A stretch of DNA of 26,032 bases from Priapulus caudatus. Its lineage: Eukaryota; Priapulida; Priapulimorpha; Priapulimorphida; Priapulidae. Location of the stretch: the NCBI RefSeq assembly GCF_000485595.1, contig NW_014578047.1, forward strand, positions 10,897 through 36,928, written 5' to 3'. Under the pieces are notes generated by a model. That model searched no databases, was not told the DNA's origin, and was given only the letters and a program-made list of their open reading frames with translations. A program made the position numbers and the translations under genes. Position 1 is the first letter of the stretch. Each line of letters opens with the position of its first letter. This document shows, piece by piece, positions 19,958 to 26,032 of the stretch.

Positions 19958-20650
19958 CTGGTCATCAACTCTATACTTGGTTTGTAAATAGGAGTCTCGG
20001 TTGCATCTAAAATAACTCTTGTGTTTGGGAACAGTTTGTTGAAATTTGTTGGCATATACGTGTCAATAGTTTCCCGATCTGGCCACATGTTGATTTCGTT
20101 CAGTTGGAAAAAAAACAGATTTATCAAGTAATAATTATATCTGACACTGTTGACAGAGACACCTTAAACCTTATCGAAAGATACGCATCATCAAAACACT
20201 GCCTGAGCTTTATAAGTGTCATTGGTCTTCTGGAGAAATGATGACATTTGAAGCTCAAATGGTGAATGGCAGGTCCAAGTACACTGATGAATAATTTAAA
20301 ATGTATGTAGCTATCAAAACCAGTGAAATAGTGTACAGCAGAATTGTCATGTTCATAAAGTTGAATGCTTTCTCGAGCATTTGAGACACAAGTGAGCACT
20401 GACATGCCGAATCAGTCGTATGCGAGTCCTGAGATGTCTCGACCTTCCGTTAATCCTCTTCGGGAGGGGAGTAATCAAGCTCTACTTCCTCAGCAGCCGC
20501 TGGCACATGAAGCTCTACTGTTTCTGTAGAGTTAGCAGTGAGACGGCGCCGTTTAGCCCGGTCTTCACGAGGAGATGAAGAAAGCTAAAGATCGTTGAAG
20601 GGGAAAATAGAAGGAATAGCGTCAACTTTGAGTCTCTTTCTTTCGTCTAA
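19958..20650 (-). pseudogene. THAP/DDE_4 (PIF-Harbinger or ISL2EU-like) transposase remnant
   Basis: Read on the minus strand. Near 20640-20595 the frame gives RKRLKVDAIPSIFPF, the C-terminal signature of a THAP DNA-binding domain; just before it is a splice-acceptor-like TCTTATTTTTAG. An acidic linker (AAEEVELDYSPPEED) with two stops follows. Then, in another frame, VHYFTGFDSY and LIKLRQCFDDAYLSIRF with KVSLSTVSDI (20124-20330) match the HTH_Tnp_4 helix-turn-helix. After a stop and frame change, MWPDRETIDTYMP and NTRVILDATETPIYKPS (about 19970-20086) match the start of DDE_Tnp_4, with the first catalytic Asp at 20005-20007. The rest of the catalytic core is missing: the frame runs straight into the GGGCC mini-element. 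It is a truncated, inactive gene. Confidence 0.75.
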
Positions 20651-20683
20651 AAATAAGACATATTTAAGAAAACGTTAATGAAA

Positions 20684-20757
20684 CCGCCGCGTGTGCTACG
20701 TGCTGTCTCTGTTATTACATGCTCCCCCCCACACCGCCTCGTGTGCTACGTGCCATA
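20684..20757. repeat. Short direct repeat, right copy
   Basis: CCGCGTGTGCTACGTGCTGT and TCTCTGTTATTACATGCTCC, followed by a C-run and a second CCGCCTCGTGTGCTACGTG at about 20734-20752. The unit spacing of about 46 bp matches the left-hand copy, suggesting an original tandem repeat split by an insertion. Confidence 0.8.
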
Positions 20758-23347
20758 GTTGTAACTATGCTTTCCACCGCCCCGCGTCCTCATTCATACT
20801 GACTCTGTTACTACATGCTCTCCAGTAAGTAACGAGACGTACCATAAATAATCTTCCTAACTTAAGTGAGGCTATCAATACGATGAATTATTATGAGATT
20901 ATGTTAGAATAGCAGGACGTGGAATAGTGGTGCAATAAGGACAGCAACAGTTGAAGCAGTGAATAAAATAGCGTTTAATGAGATGCGTAAACATAATAAA
21001 CAGCGTTGTCATTACCTAGCTTTACTGTATTATAGAATGCTACCTCATAACCGCGTAAAGATTAGTCTTCAAAGTCCACGGGACTATACTGATGACGGAA
21101 ATAGACAAAGTTGCTCAAATCAATCGATAAATACTGAGGATTGCAGTAGAAAAATCAAGAAGTAGGTAAAGTAAAATAGAGTGAGAAAATAGCCAAGAGT
21201 GAAATCAATAGTCAACGAGCAATAGATGGTATGACAGATTTCAAAAACGTTCACGGACAGAAAGGTTAACTCGATATCTGGTGACCTCGCTACGCAAGTG
21301 AAGATTGCTAAAACTGCTGAAATGAAACGACGTTTATATGCGGGATATGGACTTACACACGTGCACGCTCGTATACGCACGCGCAGTCTGTATTACTTTG
21401 TTCGAACGTATTGCGATTGCAAAGTCAATACCTCAGGGGTAAAATAACCAATATTTGCTGTTTCAGTTATTAGACCGATGAAATGTAGGAGTACCAACGG
21501 CTATTTGACCTTTGTGAGAACTGACAGGGAAGGTACAGCAAAATACAGCAAATGAACAATGGACTATCGAACACGCGGAAATAATTCGTGTTAAAGGAAC
21601 CTCCTTGCAATTAAACGTATGCCCTATATACCTGCCTTAATTATTGCAGCAACATCAGCAACAATAGGATTACCAGCAACACTGGTATACTAGGCCTATA
21701 GTAAAATAACAATGGCGTCGTATTAGCTTTGTCGTTGTGTGCGTAATTATTGCGTGACCTGCTATTTCATTGTAGTGTTTATATCGACACTCATCGCAGA
21801 CAGCATTAATTATTCCTACATGTAACAGCCTACCTAAGCATTGTGATCGTGTATTATCTTGGCTGAGTCTCATATCGCCAGGAATGTATAATATAGAGAA
21901 TATCTCTCTATATATTATACACTCCTGATATCGTCAAACAAAACACGCACCCCTCGTCTCTCGGCGTTCTATACTTACTGTTCATGTGTTTCAATCATCT
22001 ACGGGTTTCTGCCTGTTTGAGGTGGTTTGACTCAAGCGGAATTAATCAATCTAAATCTATCCGGCGCAACCCACTAAATGCAGACTGTTTGATGCCGAGA
22101 TGGAAGCTTTAATCTTTTAAATGATAATAAAAGAGTGTTAGACAGATAGAGAAGTAAATATATTAGCTCGAATATAGGCGAATATATGACAAATTAAGAG
22201 TGAGCTGCTTCTAGCGTAAGCCCTAATCCTATTTTATGATAATATACACAAAATGAATATTATTAATTTAATTACCTATTTAAATGTTGAATTTTATTGC
22301 TTTAATTTTGTAAATGCATAGCTGTTATTTTACTGTTAATCTCATACTCACACGGCAGGCATTATATTAGGGTCAGAAGTAGTGTATTATTTAGAATTTA
22401 GCTAATGAACAGCAAAGAGTTATTGGTAACATGATGTTAATCAATATAATTACCAAGCTTCCATGATTCTGTGTTTTCCTGGCAAGTTTCGCTTCCAATC
22501 GCAAAAAGTGAAATTTATACTTTTATTCTTGATAATTTGAAAAATTATTTACACGAGTTGGTTATACGCGCATTGATATATTTTCACGTAAAACGTTAAA
22601 TGCCGATTTATCAGATCTCTTAATTACGTCAATTATTCATACGATCCGCATGCCAATAAGTCAGAGATGTTGATAATTCCTTACAAATACTTAATAGAAC
22701 TGCGATAAAAAAAGGTTGACGATAAATTATGATTGTTCTGTATATTGCTCTGTGTATGTATCTACTGTGCTCACGCAGAGCACTGGTATTGGGAACGACG
22801 CCGCTTCAACATGGTTTTTGGAACTCCCACTGCCGTTTAAAGTGAATATCTCACGAATAAATCTGAAAACTGCATAAGTGTAGACAAATTGGGTCCACTT
22901 CCTCTGCTTACACACATCACATGCGAAGCTATGTCTTACCTGTTAGCGGAGTTTTTACTGATTACTCCGGCACAACAATTACCACAAATTTGTGTAGTTA
23001 CAAGCTATAAAACAACAGATGAACAGCAAACGTGCGCCCACCATCTTAAAATTCGCGCTAATGACGATCCCACAAAACGAGCGCACGTAGTTACGTGACG
23101 CAAATATTTATAGACTGGTATACCTATCTTGATATATATACAAATGTAATTAACCTAGTGTATAGATAGGGGTCCGGTCTCGCGAGAGTAAAAATCACGC
23201 GCTAGGTTTGTTGACATAATGTAAACAATCTAATTTGAAATGCATATCAGTGCACATATTGGTGGAAAGAATGTTGTGCGAGTGATCTATGAATTATTCG
23301 CCTTACTATAAACATTTGGAGTTATGCAAGGAGTACATGCAGGTAAA
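20758..23347. other. Long non-coding stretch
   Basis: About 2.6 kb of AT-rich DNA with only short unconserved open frames. One clear structure is present, a hairpin at 21872-21931 listed separately. No gene recognised. Confidence 0.5.
21872..21931. repeat. 60 bp near-perfect palindrome
   Basis: Left arm ATATCGCCAGGAATGTATAA and onward; right arm its complement with a few differences (TTATACACTCCTGATAT). There is essentially no loop. It could form a cruciform or be the fused ends of a deleted inverted-repeat element. Confidence 0.85.
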
Positions 23348-23811
23348 GCTGGGTTTACACTATTGAAAAGTCGGCGAGTTGATAAACTTTTCAACGTTCT
23401 ATCAACCTTTCTATCAGATGCGTAAAGTTTTTACGTTATTGACCGTGAGTCTTCAAACGTTACAACATTTTACGCGCAGTGTGCACGCGGGCGACGGGGA
23501 TACGCATTTTTGCACGTATTAATTCGCGCGATTATGGCGCCGATAGCAAAACGCGCGCGCAAATGTTCTCCCTCTGGGCGGAGGGACACACCTCCTGATT
23601 GCTATTATCGGAGTGGCTAAGTGGCAAAATGTTGTTCAATTCGCTGACAAAAACTTGAGTAAATAGAACATGTTCTAATCTCTCAACTACTTGCCATCAA
23701 CTATAGTTGAGCGCTAAACTTTTACATTTGCATTGCCGACTTTCGGTCGATTCGTTGAAAAGTTAATCAGCTCGTAATCTTTTAAACAGAAAGTTGATAG
23801 TGTAACCCAGC
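23348..23811. mobile_element. 464 bp MITE-like element with imperfect TIRs
   Basis: Starts GCTGGGTTTACACTAT and ends ATAGTGTAACCCAGC. Inside these, GAGTTGATAAACTTTTCAACG (left) pairs with CGTTGAAAAGTTAATCAGCTC (right), and AAAGTCGGC-type blocks occur on both sides, giving imperfect inverted ends of about 50 bp. A further inner inverted pair (CGATAGCAA / TTGCTATTATCG) lies near 23538-23608. No ORF is present. No clear target duplication was found, and a second CCCAGC follows at 23820, so the right edge may be off by about 14 bp. Confidence 0.7.
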
Positions 23812-24256
23812 ATAGTAAACCCAGCATTAGTATCAGAACGGTTGAGAACATATGAAAACGGCTGGTAAAAACATGAGAAATTCTCGCTTTAATTTACCCA
23901 CCGAGATTATAACGTCGTTAGCTGTATTTGATCTGTGTAACAAGATGTAGACATCTTTCAAGTACAAAAAACTCCGTTACGCTTTGACAACTCTGTAGAC
24001 CGACAATCGTGTCATATTTATTGCTTCCTGGCGGCAGTGTTTACCGAAATATAATGAGAACGGTAATTTATAATGATGATCTAAATTTCTTGCAACGTTG
24101 TGGCCCGGTTGTCGGATATTGCACAGGCCGTGGACGTAACCGCGGGAAGATGTGCCCGACACATATATTATGGGTTCTCTATTATGAGTCTGATTATAAC
24201 TTGATATATAACTAGTAATTCAAAAATTATCAAGATGTCTAAGCATTTAAATTGAC
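23812..24256. other. Non-coding stretch
   Basis: No coding or structured element recognised. Confidence 0.45.
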
Positions 24257-24627
24257 TACGTCACGAATTTTCCATGGTAAAATTTGTAAAAAAAAATTCA
24301 ATTTTTTTACATTAAAAGTAAGTTCTAACGTTACTAAATATATCCTCAAACTCTCACCTGATAAAAATGTTTTTGCGTTGATTAAATTTGCAAAAATCTA
24401 GACGATTTGGTAATTTCTGTTGTCTAACACTATTCCCCCAGTACTGTTCAGATACTGGCATCTCTCTGTTTTTCACCGGCAAATTAGGAAATGAAAAGCA
24501 TTAAAAGTAAACATTGCATGATTAGCATGAAAAGTAAACAGAAACACTAATTGTATTTTCATACATTTTATTTTGTACAAATAACACACAAATATACTAC
24601 TTGATGGTGCTAGAAATTCGTGACGTA
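24257..24627. mobile_element. About 370 bp MITE-like element with 14 bp TIRs
   Basis: TACGTCACGAATTT at 24257-24270 is exactly complementary to AAATTCGTGACGTA at 24614-24627. If TA is the target duplication, the ends are CGTCACGAATTT and the element would be Tc1/mariner-like; otherwise the termini include the TA. The interior is AT-rich without an ORF. Confidence 0.55.
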
Positions 24628-24634
24628 ATCACGA

Positions 24635-24740
24635 ATTAATCAAATGAAATTAATCATTAAATGAAATTAAATGAAATTAAATGAAATTAAATGAAATTAA
24701 ATCATTAAATGAAATTAATCAAATGAAATTAATCATTAAT
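24635..24740. repeat. (ATGAAATTAA)n tandem repeat
   Basis: Four perfect 10 bp units at 24661-24700, flanked on both sides by related AATCATTAA and AATCAAATGAAATTAATCA variants in a roughly symmetrical arrangement. Confidence 0.93.
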
Positions 24741-24955
24741 TTCATCATATCATCTCACCATCTCTTCATAGCAAGCCAAATAATTCCATCTGACTGGTAG
24801 TTTTTATACGATTTCGAAAACAGAAGCTATTTGCACGAAACCGTACGAAAGGTTAGCTTTGTATCACGACGTGCCCATAATGAGGTTAGCCGCTAAAAAC
24901 AGTTGCCGCTGGAGGGCAGCATATCTGTAGAGGTGCAAGATTATATTAGATAGTG
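24741..24955. other. Non-coding spacer
   Basis: Nothing recognised. Confidence 0.4.
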
Positions 24956-25127
24956 CACGGTGATATTAGTGGTGCATATGTGAAGTGGGTGTTTATTCTT
25001 TTGTGTGTGCTCAGGAGTTATGTAATATGTTTATTGAGATTCACGGTGATATTAGTGGTGCATATGTGAAGTGGGTATTTATTCTTTTGTGTGTGCTCAG
25101 GAATTATGTAATATGTTTATTGAGATT
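24956..25127. repeat. 86 bp tandem duplication
   Basis: The units 24956-25041 and 25042-25127 differ at only two positions, both G to A in the second copy (GGTGTTT/GGTATTT and GGAGTTA/GGAATTA). The duplication is very recent or maintained. Confidence 0.97.
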
Positions 25128-25360
25128 AGTAAAGCTACAAAGACTCAAGTTGTAATACAAATTATGTATATCTTTATTTCTAAAACGCAGCCATTTACTA
25201 CAGACACTAGGCATTACTGCTGACAATAGCTCGCCTAAAGTTGGAAATCATGAAGCACACCTTAACAATTCTTCCACCGAGATAAATCTTCTGATGGGGC
25301 AGGTCTCTTTTTAGCTCATCTGACGTAGTCAGATGCAGCTTGTAGAATTGCATGATTATC
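25128..25360. other. Non-coding spacer
   Basis: Nothing recognised apart from CATCTGACGTAGTCAGATG (25317-25335), a short palindrome at the left edge of the dispersed-repeat block. Confidence 0.45.
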
Positions 25361-25396
25361 CGTGCGTCCGTCCGGCCGTCCGTCCTTCCGTCCGTA
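25361..25396. repeat. (CCGT)n short microsatellite
   Basis: CGTGCGTCCGTCCGGCCGTC followed by CGTCCTTCCGTCCGTA; imperfect tetranucleotide units. Confidence 0.85.
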
Positions 25397-25510
25397 TGTC
25401 AACAGTTGGGCACAAATCTTAACCGCTCGACGTACGGTCACGATATTCGGGACGTCGGGGGGGGGGGGGATATGGTGAACAGGACTCGGGATGACAAATT
25501 TGGGGGGCAA

Positions 25511-25523
25511 GGGTCAAAGGTCA
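25511..25523 (+). promoter_or_regulatory. DR1 nuclear-receptor-type motif
   Basis: GGGTCA-A-AGGTCA, two half-sites spaced by one base, the consensus for RXR heterodimers, HNF4 and COUP-TF. The sequence match is clear; use as a binding site is unproven. Confidence 0.4.
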
Positions 25524-25685
25524 AAATGTGTAAACGGAGGGGGAATATTTCCCCCTTAACTTAAGGTATAGGAGGAAATACGGAATTGCGGCACAAATCT
25601 TAACGGCTCGACCTATATGCTCTTAATATTCGGTGTATAGTGTGATGGACAGGAAACCCATCACCAGTGCGAAATTGGAGGTTAC

Positions 25686-25698
25686 AGGTCAAAGGGCA
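25686..25698 (+). promoter_or_regulatory. DR1-like motif in the second repeat copy
   Basis: AGGTCA-A-AGGGCA, at nearly the same offset from the unit start as the DR1 at 25511 (about 94 versus 100 bp). Confidence 0.35.
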
Positions 25699-25740
25699 GT
25701 GGGGGAAAGGTCAGATATCAGACATTCTCTGAGGACATGG

Positions 25741-25966
25741 CCTAATGAACAGAGTGAAAAACTTTTTTGTTTCAGCGCTAACCTACCATTTTTATCACTT
25801 TATTGAAAGGACCATGAAATGTGCTTCCCCACTGACGTGCGAAGAGTAAGTGTCTGATAACCTTTCGACCCTCAAGAGGAGGGTTAAACATGGATTCCTG
25901 AACTGCCTCAATGATGTCACAGTGTTCTCATATTCATGGCCCATCCATAATCTAGAAAGCCAATAA
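25741..25966. other. Non-coding spacer
   Basis: No feature recognised. Confidence 0.4.
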
Positions 25967-26032
25967 GCCTGGATAGCCGAACGGGTACAGCCAGGCGTGA
26001 CAGCTCAAAGGTCCGTGGATCGAATCCCATCC
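25967..26032 (+). mobile_element. tRNA-derived SINE head (cut by window end)
   Basis: GCCTGGATAGCCGAACGGGT carries a pol III A box (TAGCCGAACGG, one mismatch to TRGCNNAGYGG), and GGATCGAATCC (26017-26027) is a B box with one mismatch to GGTTCGANNCC. Spacing is tRNA-like. The T-stem is weak and the acceptor and anticodon arms do not fold cleanly, so a SINE head or tRNA pseudogene is more likely than a working tRNA. The element continues beyond the window. Confidence 0.65.

Larger units (their letters stand above)
25408..25740. repeat. Two tandem copies of a roughly 181 bp dispersed-repeat unit
   Basis: GCACAAATCTTAAC(C/G)GCTCGAC occurs at 25410 and 25591. Each is followed by a TATTCGG motif, GG(T/A)..GACAGGA, and then a GGTCAAAGG block. 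The copies are diverged. A G12-13 run at about 25457-25469 separates blocks in the first copy. I interpret this as part of a dispersed repeat family, without assigning a name. Confidence 0.7.

Noticed and set aside
25967-26032. Functional tRNA gene
   Set aside because: A and B boxes are present, but the acceptor, anticodon and T stems pair poorly and the sequence is cut by the window end; a SINE head fits better.

Overview
The window is non-coding, transposon-rich DNA from a eukaryote, most likely an invertebrate animal. The reasons are a decayed Helitron with Rep and PIF1-type helicase, a THAP/DDE_4 (PIF-Harbinger/ISL2EU-like) transposase fragment, several short inverted-repeat (MITE-like) elements, LINE 3'-terminal fragments, a tRNA-derived SINE head, many microsatellites, and no dense gene packing. 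I see no intact host protein gene, rRNA or CRISPR. The phylum cannot be fixed from the sequence alone.

Layout. 53-101: (AC)n. About 115-5224: a plus-strand Helitron relic whose Rep/helicase reading frame is broken by several stops and frameshifts, followed by an unrecognised coiled-coil downstream ORF that may be a spliced last exon. 5443-7210: a GATA microsatellite, then the first copy of a roughly 1.8 kb segment that ends in a LINE-tail fragment and a TTCGTG hexamer array. 7330-10090: mostly featureless AT-rich DNA with a short local repeat array near 8000-8290. 10094-12415: four tandem copies of a roughly 455 bp unit, the last carrying a 416 bp inverted-repeat insertion. 12536-12960: a purine-rich strand. 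13010-13385: degenerate GGAT and GATA repeats leading into the second copy of the 1.8 kb segment (to 15138). 15138-15347: duplicated LINE-tail pieces. 15561-15682: a 22 bp minisatellite.

16135-16570: a 436 bp long-TIR fold-back element with a perfect 8 bp target-site duplication. 19322-20722: a pyrimidine-rich stretch, a GGGCC-ended mini-element and a minus-strand THAP/DDE_4 transposase remnant bracketed by a short direct repeat. 23348-23811 and 24257-24627: two further MITE-like elements. 24635-25127: a 10 bp and an 86 bp tandem repeat. 25361-25740: a dispersed-repeat block with two DR1-type nuclear-receptor motifs. 25967-26032: a tRNA-derived SINE head cut by the window end.

Nothing here forms a working pathway; the story is nested and duplicated mobile DNA. 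Two caveats matter. The paired repeats differ mainly by single-base indels, which is the signature of an unpolished long-read assembly, so some frameshifts and duplications may be technical. I did not find convincing evidence for a new biological system; the best leads are the possible Helitron downstream exon, the fold-back element, and the insertion dated against its empty-site paralogues.
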